DNA of 64,000 bases from Acidobacteriota bacterium (lineage in GTDB: Bacteria > Acidobacteriota > Thermoanaerobaculia > UBA5066). The notes beneath the pieces are model-generated. The model ran no database searches and was not told where the DNA came from. It was given only the letters and a program-made list of their open reading frames with translations. The position numbers and the translations under genes were made by a program. The stretch lies in assembly GCA_016716715.1 (NCBI GenBank), contig JADJVE010000019.1, forward strand, positions 320,517 through 384,516. The letters run 5' to 3'. Within the stretch, counting starts at the first letter, position 1. Every line of letters starts with the position of its first letter. Shown here in pieces: positions 44,371-54,137 of this stretch.

Positions 44371-45833
44371 AGCGGCGTGACGGGCCGCACGTGCATCAGC
44401 AAAGCATAGACGCCGCCCGAGGCGAAGAACCCGACGAACCACGCGTAGTCGTAAAGGGGTCTCAGGAACGGGATCACGAGGCCGCCCCACGCGAGGAAGC
44501 AGCCCGCGAACGTCGCGACGACCGCGGCGGGGTTCCACCCTCCGTACGCGCCGTCCTTGAGGTAGAGCGCCTTCAGGTCGAGCTTCTTCTCTCTCACGAT
44601 CCAGTAGTCCGCGACGAGGACGCCCGCGATCGACCCGAGGCCGCCCGAGTACCCGAGGAGCCACGTGAAGATGTAGCCCTTCGGGTCCGCGAGGAGGCGC
44701 CATGGCTGCATCGCGATGCCGACGAGGCCCGTGATGAGGCCGCCCGTCTTGAAGCTGATGAGCTTCGGCATCGCGTTCGCGAAGTCGTTCGCAGGGGAAA
44801 CGACGTTCGCCGCGATGTTCACGGCGAGCGTCGCGACGACGACCGAGAACATCGCGACCGCGACGACGAGAGGATTCGTGAACTTCCCGACGAGCTTGAC
44901 GGGATCCCAGATAGCCTCGCCGAAGATGATGGCGCTCGCGCTCGTGATGAGGACGCCCATCGCCGCGAACGCGAACATCGTCGTCGGGAGCGCGACGACC
45001 TGGCCGACGACCTGCTCCTTCTGGCTGCGGCCGAAGCGCGTGAAGTCCGGCATGTTTAGCGACAGCGTCGCCCAGAATCCGATCATCGCCGTGAGCGATG
45101 GGATGAAGACGGGGAAGAACTCCGAGAACGTCCGGAACTTCCCGGGCTGCGCGAGGAGAGGTCCGAGGCCCTTGGCCTCGCGGACCGCCCAGACGAGGAG
45201 GACGAGCGTCACGACGAGGACGTACGGCGCCGCCCAGTTCTCGACCTTCCGGAGAAGATCCATTCCGCGATAGATCACGAAGACGTTCAGGCCCCAGAAG
45301 AGGAGAAACGAGAGCCACTCCGTCGTCGTGTGGCCCGAGAAGCCGGCGCCGAGGAGCGTCGGCCAGCCGGGAATCACGGCCGCGAAGAACGTGTGGAGGG
45401 CCTCGCCGCCGATCCACGCCTGGATCCCGAACCACCCGCAGGCGACGAGCGCGCGCATGAGCGCGGGGAGGTTCGAGCCGGCCGTCCCGTACGCCGCGCG
45501 CGCGAAGACGGGGAAGGGGATGCCGTACTTCGTGCCCGGGTGCGAGTTCAGGAGGATCGGGACGAGGACGATCGTGTTGCCGAGGAGGATCGTGAAGAGT
45601 GCCTGCCGCCAGTCCATCCCCGAGTTCATGAGGCCGGAGGCCAGCATGTACGTCGGGATGCAGTGCGCCATCGAGATCCAGAGCGCCGCGAAGTTGTACG
45701 TCGTCCAGTTGCGCTTCGCGACGGGGACGGGGGCGAGGTCCTCGTTCCAGAGCGGGCTCGCCGCGAGGGCGGACGCATCCGCCAGCTCCACCCGCCCGTC
45801 GGCGTGGACGATCTCGCCTGGATTTCCGGCCAT
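44337..45833 (-). CDS. NCS1 family nucleobase/hydantoin/allantoin permease
   Basis: A 498-residue transporter with about twelve helices: WNEDLAPVPVAKRNWTTYNFAALWISMAHCIPTYML region at the start, ITLLGNTIVLVPILLNSHPGTKYGIPFPVFARAAYG and NMPDFTRFGRSQKEQVVGQ, all typical of NCS1 (Mhp1, PucI, uracil) carriers. It imports pyrimidines, hydantoins or allantoin with Na+ or H+. ATG 45833 gives MAGNPGEI. Its neighbour PreA and downstream hydantoinase indicate uracil/thymine or dihydropyrimidine uptake. The C-terminal GEKNEDLIEG is encoded by the dispersed element and overlaps the S9 peptidase start by 23 bases. Confidence 0.9.
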   Translation of the reverse strand: MAGNPGEIVHADGRVELADASALAASPLWNEDLAPVPVAKRNWTTYNFAALWISMAHCIPTYMLASGLMNSGMDWRQALFTILLGNTIVLVPILLNSHPGTKYGIPFPVFARAAYGTAGSNLPALMRALVACGWFGIQAWIGGEALHTFFAAVIPGWPTLLGAGFSGHTTTEWLSFLLFWGLNVFVIYRGMDLLRKVENWAAPYVLVVTLVLLVWAVREAKGLGPLLAQPGKFRTFSEFFPVFIPSLTAMIGFWATLSLNMPDFTRFGRSQKEQVVGQVVALPTTMFAFAAMGVLITSASAIIFGEAIWDPVKLVGKFTNPLVVAVAMFSVVVATLAVNIAANVVSPANDFANAMPKLISFKTGGLITGLVGIAMQPWRLLADPKGYIFTWLLGYSGGLGSIAGVLVADYWIVREKKLDLKALYLKDGAYGGWNPAAVVATFAGCFLAWGGLVIPFLRPLYDYAWFVGFFASGGVYALLMHVRPVTPLGEKNEDLIEG

Positions 45834-45881
45834 GCTGATGGCTGAATCGTACCGCCGCTCGCGTTCGAGTCTCAATCGTCT

Positions 45882-45887
45882 TATGCT
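45882..45887 (+). promoter_or_regulatory. Candidate -10 box (TATGCT) upstream of the PreA-like gene
   Basis: CTTATGCT sits 41 bases before the ATG at 45929, in the 95-base divergent gap with the NCS1 permease. GGGAGG near 45916 provides a ribosome site. On the other strand TACGAT lies close to the permease start. Confidence 0.4.
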
Positions 45888-45928
45888 GGCGGTTCACCTT
45901 TCCAGGCGATTCACGAGGGGAGGACGCG

Positions 45929-47071
45929 ATGGCCGCCGATCTTTCGGTCGTCTTCACGGGCATCCGGTTCGAGAACCCGTTCCTCCTTGCGTCGGCTCCG
46001 CCGACGGAGTCCGACGTGAACATCCTGCGTGCCTTCGAGGCCGGGTGGGGCGGAGTCGTCACGAAGACCATCGGCCTGCACCCCGTGTCGAACGTCGCCG
46101 GACCCAAGACGAAGTTCCTCAGGACGGACACGCAGTCGCCGCGCATCTCGATGAAGCCGCGACCCGAATCGGTCCTCCACTCGTCGTGGAACTGGGAGCT
46201 GATCTCCGACAAGCCGCTCGACTGGTGGGTCGGGCGCCTCTCGCGGATCAAGAAGGCGCACCCGACGAAGGTGCTCGTGGCCTCGATCATGGCCGGCTCG
46301 GGGAACGACAAGGAGCTCGCCAACTGGCAGCTCCTCGCGAAGACCTGCCAGGACGAGGGCGTCGACGCCCTCGAGCTGAACTTCTCGTGCCCGCACATGG
46401 ACCGCGAGGACATGGGCTCGAACATCGGGAAGTCGAGTGGCCTGACGTCGATCGTCACGAAGGCCGTCAAGGAGGTCGCGAGAGTCCCCGTCTGGACGAA
46501 GCTGACTCCGTCGACGACGGACATCGCGGTCGAGGCGGGCGCGGCGTTCCGGGGCGGCGCGGACGCGATCAGCTCCTCGAACACGTTTCCGTCGATCCCG
46601 CTCATCGACCCCGAGACGCTCGATTTCGAGATCCACGTGGACGGTTACACCTCGAGCGGCGGGCTCGGCGGGCCCGCGATCCTTCCCCTCGCCCTCGCGA
46701 AGATGGCGCAGCTCACGCACGCCTTCCCCGACGGGTCGTTCTCGGGGATCGGCGGCGTCTCGGACTTCTCGCACGCCCTCAACTACTTCCTCCTCGGCTG
46801 CGGGACGGTCCAGGTCTGCACCGCCGCGATGCTCGACCACGCGATCGGCCCGAACGTGATCAAGACGCTCAAGGACGGCATGGCGGCGTTCCTCGAGAAG
46901 AACGCCGCGCGGGGCTGGACGTCGCTCGAGAGCTTCCGCGGCATGAGGCGCGACCACGTGATCCCGCAGTCGCAGATCCGCCGCCCGAACCCCGGCGAGT
47001 ACCACGGCGGCCGCGAGGCCGAGGGCTACGCGGCGAGCGAGCCGGCGCCTGCGGGCGATCGCACGAAGTAG
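45929..47071 (+). CDS. preA: Dihydropyrimidine dehydrogenase, PreA-like FMN subunit without ferredoxin domain
   Basis: A 380-residue dihydroorotate-dehydrogenase-fold enzyme: FENPFLLASAPPTESDVNI, GGVVTKTIGLHPVSNVAGP, LELNFSCPHMDREDMG (Cys at the active loop), VPVWTKLTPSTTDI, ISSSNTFPS and GIGGVSDF match NAD-dependent dihydropyrimidine dehydrogenase subunit PreA. It reduces uracil and thymine to their dihydro forms, the first catabolic step. Unlike E. coli PreA, whose C-terminus holds 4Fe-4S clusters, this protein ends in a Cys-free tail (PGEYHGGREAEGYAAS). No PreT flavin/FeS partner is in the window, so its electron donor is unclear. Confidence 0.85.
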   Translation: MAADLSVVFTGIRFENPFLLASAPPTESDVNILRAFEAGWGGVVTKTIGLHPVSNVAGPKTKFLRTDTQSPRISMKPRPESVLHSSWNWELISDKPLDWWVGRLSRIKKAHPTKVLVASIMAGSGNDKELANWQLLAKTCQDEGVDALELNFSCPHMDREDMGSNIGKSSGLTSIVTKAVKEVARVPVWTKLTPSTTDIAVEAGAAFRGGADAISSSNTFPSIPLIDPETLDFEIHVDGYTSSGGLGGPAILPLALAKMAQLTHAFPDGSFSGIGGVSDFSHALNYFLLGCGTVQVCTAAMLDHAIGPNVIKTLKDGMAAFLEKNAARGWTSLESFRGMRRDHVIPQSQIRRPNPGEYHGGREAEGYAASEPAPAGDRTK

Positions 47072-47080
47072 CGGGCCGTC

Positions 47081-50000
47081 CTAGCTTCTAATCGAGAGGC
47101 TTTCGTAAAGAACGATCGGCTGGCCGAAGCCAACGCGCAGGCCTTCGACCTCGGGGCGCGCGAACCGGTAAACCTGCTCGTGGAAAAGCGGGATCATGAC
47201 GGCGTCGCGAGCGATGATGTCCTCGACCTCGCGGTAGATCGATTCGCGCGTCCGTGGGTCGATCTCGCCGCGGGCGCGCTCCGTCAAGGCGTCGATCGCC
47301 GGCATTCCGCAGTAGCGGCCGTTGACGCCTTCAACGGAGTGGAGAACGCCTTGCGTGAACGTGTCGGCGTCCGGATAGTCGGCGATCCAGCGCCCGATCA
47401 TGATGTCCGTCGGCGCGTCTTTCTGGGCGCCGAGAAACTCCGCCATCGTCTTGTTCGTGACGCGGATGGAGTAGCCCATCTCGCGAAACGCCTGTGTGAG
47501 CTCCTTCGTGAAACCGCCGAACTCGCCGAACATGATGGGATTCACCACGGCCGTGACTTCGGTCGTTTCGCGGGAGACGGTGTGGGCGCCCGAGACCTGG
47601 CCCGACGCCTGCGCGCGGACCCTCGGCTTGGCGACGTAGCCGAGCAGGCCCGGCGGGATGAGGCCGTTCGCCGGGATCGCGTGCCGGCCGAGCGTCCGCC
47701 GGACGATGCCGGCGGCGTCGATCCCCTGGGCGACGGCCCGGCGCGCTCGCGCATCGGCGAAGACGCCCTTGTGGGTGTTGAACATCACGAAGTACGTCAC
47801 GAGGCTCGGGCTCTCGCGGTACGTCGCGCGGAAGCGCGGGTCCTGCCGCAGGGCCTCGGCGTCCGCCGGAAGAAGATCCGAAGCGAGGGAGAGCCGGCCG
47901 GCGAGGAACTCGGACCGGATCTCCTCGGGGGGAACCCCGAAGCGGAAGACGACGCCCTCGTTCTTCGGATACCCTTCGCGCCAGTAGGCGGGGTTCCGCT
48001 CGAGCTCGAGCCGCTTGCCGGGCTCGAAGCTCGCGACGCGGTATGGCCCCGTCCCGATGCAGCCCCTCCGCCAGCTTTCTCCGACCACGTCGGTGCCTTC
48101 GGGCAGGATGCCCGCGCCGGGCCACGACACGAGGACCGGGAAGAACGACAGCGGCTTTTCCAGCTCGATGACGAACTCCGAAGGGCTGACGATGTGGAAG
48201 CCCTCGAGATCCGAGGCCTTCCCATCGATCAGGCTCTGGGCGCCGCGGATCGGGGCGAGGAGGAACCGACCGGCGCTCGTTCCCTTCTGGAGGATTCGCT
48301 CGAACGTATAGCGGACGTCGCGGGCGGAGACCGCACGTCCGTCGTGAAAGCGTACCCCCCGCCGGAGGCGGAAGCGGAAGCGCGCCCCGCCGTCCTCGGG
48401 GATCACCTCCGAGGCGAGCCACGGGACGACGCGCCCGCCTTCGAGGTCCCGTGTGAGCGTCTCGAAGACGAGGGGCATCGTCTCGGCCTGCTCGAGGATC
48501 GCCATCGTGGCCGGATCGAAATCGTGGACGCCGCCGCCGATCGGCACGTGGATGACGCCGCCGCCCCACTCGTGCGCGGCGTTGACGGAAGGCGCCTCCG
48601 TCTTGCCGATCTCGGGGTAGTTCACGAACGGCGGGCTGCTGCGCAACGCGACGCCGCGCACGCCCGGCCCCGCGATCCGGTAGTCGACCTCGTGGAAGAG
48701 GGGGATGACGACGGGCGAGTCGAGGAGCAGGCCCTCGAACTTGCGGTAGAGGCCCTCGCGGACCGCGGGCCGGCTCTCGATCCGCGCCTCTTCGGCGATG
48801 CGGTCGGCCTCGTCCGACGAGAAGAAGGCCTGGAAGTAGCCGACGCCCGAGCGGAAGAGGTTGAACGTGAAGTCGTCCGGATCCTCGTAGTCCGCCATCC
48901 ACCGGGAAATCAGGATGTCGATGTTCCCCGCGGCCTGCGCCTCGAGGTACGACTTCATGTCGGTCGTCGTGATGCGGACCTCGACGCCCAGCTCTTCCCA
49001 GATCGCGAAGAGCGCCGCCGTGAGCGCCTTGTGGCGGTCCCGGAGAATGGGATGGACGGCTGCCGTCAGGGTGATGGGCGGCATCAGGCCGGCGCCCTCG
49101 AGGAGGGAGAGCGCCTCGTCGCGGGACATGAGCGGCCGGCGCCGGCCGGCGTCGTGCCCGAGGATTCCGGGCGGCAGGATCCCCGTCGCCGGGACGGCGA
49201 ACCGCCCGAGCGCGGCCCACACGAAGTCCTGGCTGCGCGTCACGCCCGCGAGGGCGCGCCGGAGCGCGGCGTTCCCTCCGAGCGTGCTCTTCGTGTTGAA
49301 GAGCGCGAAGTACGTGCCCTTCTTCGGCGTCTCGACGAGGCCCGCGCGCAGGCGCGGATCGCGGAGAATCGAGTCGAGGTCCTGCGGAGACAGGTCGCGC
49401 GCGAGCTCGATGTCCCCCGTGCGCAGCCCCGCGCCGATCGCCGACGCGTTCATCCCGGTCCGGAACTCGATCGCGTCGAGGCGCGCGGGCTCCTTCCAGT
49501 GGTGAGGGGTGCGCTCGAGGACGATGCGGTCGGCGGTCCGCCGCGCGACGACGAAGGGGCCGGTGCCGATGGCGGTCTCGAGCCGTTCTCGCCGGGAACG
49601 ATCCGGACGATCGCGGTGAGGACGTCCGAGAGAAGCGCGGGAAAGATCGGAAGCGGCTCGACGAAGTCGAACTCGAGGCGGCCCTCGGAGACCGATCGAA
49701 TCCCGGGAGACGTCCGGGCCTCGTCCTTCCGGTGCGCCGCTGCGCCCCGGACCGCCGCGAGCGCGGCGGGCATCCCTTCGACGCGGACGCGGACCGCACG
49801 CTCGAGCGAGGCCTTCACGGCCGCGGCCGTCAGAGGGGAACCGTCCGAAAAGCGCACCCCGGGCCGGAGCCGCAGCAGGGCCGACTTTCCCCGGTCGGTG
49901 AGGGACCACTCCTCGCACAGCGCCGGCACGATCCGGCCGTCGGCGTCGGTGGTCAGCAGCGTTTCGAAGACCGTGGAAAGGAACTCGGTTTCCTCGACGA

Positions 50001-52734
50001 TGTGCCGCATCGCGGGCTCCGTCGCCGCGACGGGGCTCGTCATGGCGACCACGAGGCGGCCGCCGGACGCAATCGTCTCGGCCGCCTTCTTCGTCTCGCC
50101 GCCCAGCCGCTCGAGCTGCGCGCCGTAGGCGGCCGCGCGCGCGTAGTCGCCGCGCAGGTTCGCGACCGTGGCCGCGAGGGAAAGCAGCTTCGGCAGATGG
50201 GTCGTGTCGTGCGCGGCTCCGGCCGCTTCGATCCCGCGCTCCACGAGCCGCCGCGCCTCGTCCACCTTCCGGCCGTTCCATGCCGTCTCGGCGGCGAACA
50301 GGACGGCCTCGACGGCGCGCACGGGCTGCTTCTCGCGTTCGAAGATCTTCCCGGCCGCCTCGGCCTCGCGGAGCGCGGCGTCGGCGTGGCCCGACATGCG
50401 CGAGGCCTGGGCCAGGAGGAGTCGCGCGTCTCCTTCCAGCGCCTTCTCGCCTTCCCACTCCTCGTCGCCGAGGTAGTCGAGGGCAGTCCTCGCCACGCGC
50501 GCCGCTTCCTCGGGGCTGAACGCGTCGAGGGACTTCTTCGCGAGCTTCAGGCTGTAGTCCACGGCCTTCACGGGGACGTCGCCCTCGGAGAAGTGGTGGA
50601 CGAGCTCGGGGTACACGCGGTCGAGCCGGCCCTGGTGGCGCTTCTCCAGGAGATCGGCGTACGTGCGATGGAGCGTGCGGCGCTTTCTCCGCGAGAGCGC
50701 GCCGTAGAGGACGTCGCGCACGATGCCGCTCGAGAACGCGAGCCGGTCGCCGCGCGACTCGCGCTCCTCCTCGAGGATGCCCTCCTTGACGAGCTTGTCG
50801 ATCGCCTCGTCGAGGCCCTTCGCGTCCTCGGAGACCGACTCGAGATCCTTGAACTCGAAGCTCTTGCCGAGGACCGACGCGATCTGGAGGACGTCGCGCA
50901 ACTCCTCGGGCAGGCGCTCGATGCGGGCCTCGACGGCCTGCTGGATCGTCTCCGGCAGGGCGTCGGACGAAATGCCGGTCGCTCCGGAGAGGTTCAGGGC
51001 GCCGGAGTCGTCCTGCGCGATTCCGCCCGAGTCGAGCAGCGAGCGCACGAGCTCCTTCGTGAAGAGCGGGTTTCCCTCCGTCGCCGCGAGGAGCCGCGTG
51101 GCGAGGTCGTCCGAGAGCTTGCCGCCGCCCGCGGAGAGCTCCACGAGGGCCCGGTGCTCGGACGGCGTCAACGGCCCGAGCGTGAGCGCCGCGAAGCGGG
51201 GGTCGCCGCGGAACGACTCGAGCATCTTCACGAGCGGATGGCGCTTGTCGACTTCCGTCTGGCGATAGGTGCCGACGATGAGCGTCGGCGTCGGGCCGAG
51301 GCGGCGCGCGACGTACTGAAGGGCTTCGATCGAGAGCTGCGCTCCGTGCAGCTCCTCGAGGGCGAGGAGCAGCGGCTTGCCGCCCGCGATCCGCGTGAGG
51401 GTCCTCGCGATCAGCTCGAAGATCGCGATCTTGTCCTCGGCCTTGCGCCCGTCGCCGGCCTTGACGGCTCCCGAGTCGCTGCTCGCGGCGGCGCGCAGCT
51501 CGCCGATCTCCGAGAGGACGGGGAAGAGCGCGATGAGGTCGCCCGCGAGGTCTGTGAAGTCGGGGCGCGAGGACTCCGAGAGGCCCGTGTCCTTCGACCG
51601 GAAGTAGTCCTGGATCAGCTCGCAGAACCCCTGGTGGGCGAACGCGCGGTCGTGCTCGACGAAGCGCCCCGACAGCACGCGGACCTTGCGCGCCCGCGCG
51701 AGGGCCTTGAGTTCCTCGACGAGGCGGCTCTTGCCGATGCCGGGCTCGCCCGCGAGGACGACGAACTCGCACTCGCCCGCGAGGGCGGCGTGGAGACGGC
51801 GCTGCAGCTCGGCCATCTCCCTCTCGCGCCCGATGAACGGCGCCGCGGCCGCGGGGCGCGGGAGCATCCGGCTGGCCGTGAAGACGACGGATTTCCCGAA
51901 GTCCTCCTCGCGCAGCTTGCTCCGGTAACGCCGGAGCGCCTCGGCGAGGTGCCCGGCGCGCTTCGGCCGCTTCTCGGGATCCTTCGCGAGGCACTGGAGG
52001 ACGGCGGCCTCGAGCTCCTCGCTCACGTCGGCGCCGACGCTCCGCATCGGCTGCGGCAGCTCGTGGACGACGCGGTAGAGGACGGACTGCACCTCGCCCG
52101 TGAACGGCGGCTCGCCGGCGAGGCACTCGTAGAGGACCGTCCCGAGCGCGTAGACGTCCGAGCGCCCGTCGAACGAGCGCGACGTGACCTGCTCGGGGCT
52201 GAAGTAGACGACGGTTCCGACGAGCGTCCCGGTCTTCGTGAGGCGGTCCTCGCTCGTCGCGAGCGCGAGGCCGAAGTCCATCACGCGCGCCCGGATGTGG
52301 CCCGTGTCGTCGCGCGAGGTCATGATGTTCTCGGGCTTGATGTCGCGATGGACGATGCCGCGCGAGTGGCTGTAGTCGAGCGCGTCGGCGACCTGCGTCC
52401 CGACGTCGAGCACGTCGCCGAGCCGGAGCGAGCCCTCGCGGAGGAGCTGCCGCAGGTTCGTGTTCGCGAGGACCGGCATCACGAAGAAGAGCGACCCCTC
52501 GTGCCGGCCGAGGTCGTAGATCGGGACGATGGACGGGTGGTCCATCTGCGCGACGATCTGGGCCTCGCGCTGGAAGCGCTCCTCGGCGTCCTTCGTGAGG
52601 TTGCCGGGCGGGATCAGCTTGACCGCGACGTCGCGGTTCAGAACCGGGTCTTTCGCGCGGTAGACGACACCCATCCCGCCGCGCCCCAGCTCGGAGAGGA
52701 TTTCGTACCGGTCTGCGAGCTTCGTACCGATCAC
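47081..52734 (-). CDS. Giant kinase-AAA-TPR-like protein fused to two solute-binding (SBP_bac_5) domains, one frameshift
   Basis: About 1884 residues after correcting one base near 49583. Order: Hanks kinase 1-270 (GRGGMGVVYRAKD, AVKLIPP, HRDIKPEN near 129, DFGLAL, GTVVYFSPEQ); an AAA/predicted-ATPase module with Walker A GEPGIGKS at 329-336 and helical repeats to about 880; a first family 5 solute-binding domain from about 893 (PALCEEWSLTDRGKSALLRLRPGVRFSDGSPLTA); and a second from about 1386 (LASEVIPEDGG, RLRRGVRFHDGRAVSARD, YWREGYPKNEG). I see no signal peptide or membrane helix, so the peptide-binding-type domains seem cytoplasmic. The break is a missing base in GENG-LETAIGTGPF. The kinase lacks the dispersed element. 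It lies between pyrimidine-catabolic genes, so a role as ligand sensor is possible but unproven. Confidence 0.85.
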
Positions 52735-52791
52735 GTCGGGGTGACGCTCCTCATCTGCTTGAGACTGATGCGCAGGATGATACTCCGGGCG

Positions 52792-54114
52792 TCAGGCCCA
52801 GCCGGCGAGGGACTCGTCGAGCGTCTTCAGGGCGTCGTCCACCTCGGACGCCGAGACGATCAGGGGCGGGGAGATCCGGATGACGTTGCCGTAGAGGCCG
52901 CCCTTGCCGATCAGGAGCCCGCGGGCTTTCGTCTCCTCGAAGAGGCGGGCCGCCTTCTCCGGGGCGGGTGTCCGGTCCTGCACCGTCTCGTCCGCCACGA
53001 GCTCGAGGCCCTGCATGAGGCCCATGCCGCGCACGTCGCCGATCGTCTTCGGATATTTCTTCCTGAGCCCGTCGAGCCCGGCCCTGAGGCGCGCGCCCAT
53101 CTCGGCCGCGCGCTTCCGGACGTCGATTTCCTCCATGACGGCGATCGTCGCGTTCGCGGCCGTCGAGGAAATGGGGTTCCCGCCGAACGTCGAGATCGTG
53201 AGCGCCTTGAACGAGTCCGCGACTTCCGGTGTCGCGATCGTCACGCCGAGCGGCATCCCGTTCGCGACGCCCTTGGCCATCGTCATGATCTCGGGCTCGA
53301 CGTTCCAGTGCGAGATGCCGTACCAGTGGGTCCCCGTCCGGCCGAAGCCGGTCTGCACCTCGTCGCAGATGAAGACGCCGCCGAATTTCCGGACGATTCC
53401 GACGGCGATCTCGAAGTACTCCTTCGGAGGCGTGATGAAGCCGCCGACGCCCTGGATCGGCTCGGCGAGGAAGCCGGCGATCTGGCCCGTCGTCGTCGTC
53501 CGGACGATCTCCTCGATGTCCTTCGCGCAGGCGACGCCGCAGGAGGGGTAGGTGAGCTTGAGCGGGCACCGGTAGCAGTACGGCGACGGCGCGTGCTTGA
53601 TCCCGGCGACCTGGGTCGGGACCGCGCGCCACGGGGCGTGCGCCGTGAGCGACTGCGCGAGGATCGAGCGGCCGGAGTAGCCGTGGCGCAGCGCGATGAT
53701 CTCGAGCCGGCCCGTGTAGACCTGCGCCAGCACGACGGCGGTCTCGTCGGCCTCGGTGCCCGAGCCCGTGAAGTACGACTTCCGGAGCCGGCCCGGCGTG
53801 ATCCGCGCGAGCGTCTCGGCGAGCTGGACGATCGGGAGCGTCGGGTAGAGCGTCGAGACGTGCCCGAGCCGGTCCACCTGCGCCTTGACGGCCGCGTTCA
53901 CCTTGTCGTTCGCGTGCCCGACGGAGACCGTGAGGATCCCGCCGAAGAAGTCGAGGTACTTCTTCCCGTCGGCGTCCTTCAGGTACATCCCCTTGCCCGA
54001 CTCGAGGACGACCGACTCCTTGTAGTAGTTCGTGACCGACGGGAAGAGAAATTCTTTGTGCTTTGCGCGGACGTCGGCGGACGTGGCGGTCTTGGCGTCG
54101 GAAATCGTGCTCAT
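52792..54114 (-). CDS. Class III aminotransferase (probable beta-alanine/AGXT2-type)
   Basis: A 440-residue PLP enzyme: GSGTEADETAVVLAQVYTG, a Gly-rich cofactor loop, FLAEPIQGVGGFITPP, FICDEVQTGFGRTG (Asp for the pyridine nitrogen), and the Schiff-base lysine K281 in TMAKGVANGMPLG. The sequence resembles alanine-glyoxylate aminotransferase 2 and beta-alanine-pyruvate aminotransferases. In this locus it would convert beta-alanine to malonate semialdehyde, the step between beta-ureidopropionase and the semialdehyde dehydrogenase. An extra Cys-rich stretch (YCYRCPLKLTYPSCGVAC) is noteworthy. ATG 54114 is 23 bases from the divergent rhodanese start. Confidence 0.88.
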   Translation of the reverse strand: MSTISDAKTATSADVRAKHKEFLFPSVTNYYKESVVLESGKGMYLKDADGKKYLDFFGGILTVSVGHANDKVNAAVKAQVDRLGHVSTLYPTLPIVQLAETLARITPGRLRKSYFTGSGTEADETAVVLAQVYTGRLEIIALRHGYSGRSILAQSLTAHAPWRAVPTQVAGIKHAPSPYCYRCPLKLTYPSCGVACAKDIEEIVRTTTTGQIAGFLAEPIQGVGGFITPPKEYFEIAVGIVRKFGGVFICDEVQTGFGRTGTHWYGISHWNVEPEIMTMAKGVANGMPLGVTIATPEVADSFKALTISTFGGNPISSTAANATIAVMEEIDVRKRAAEMGARLRAGLDGLRKKYPKTIGDVRGMGLMQGLELVADETVQDRTPAPEKAARLFEETKARGLLIGKGGLYGNVIRISPPLIVSASEVDDALKTLDESLAGWA

Positions 54115-54124
54115 GGCGGTGAAT

Positions 54125-54130
54125 TATGCT
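54125..54130 (+). promoter_or_regulatory. Candidate -10 box (TATGCT) of the persulfide dioxygenase-rhodanese gene
   Basis: ATTATGCT lies seven bases before the GTG at 54138 and eleven after the divergent aminotransferase start. The ATG contained in it is probably not a start codon. Confidence 0.45.
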
Positions 54131-54137
54131 CTCCGGC

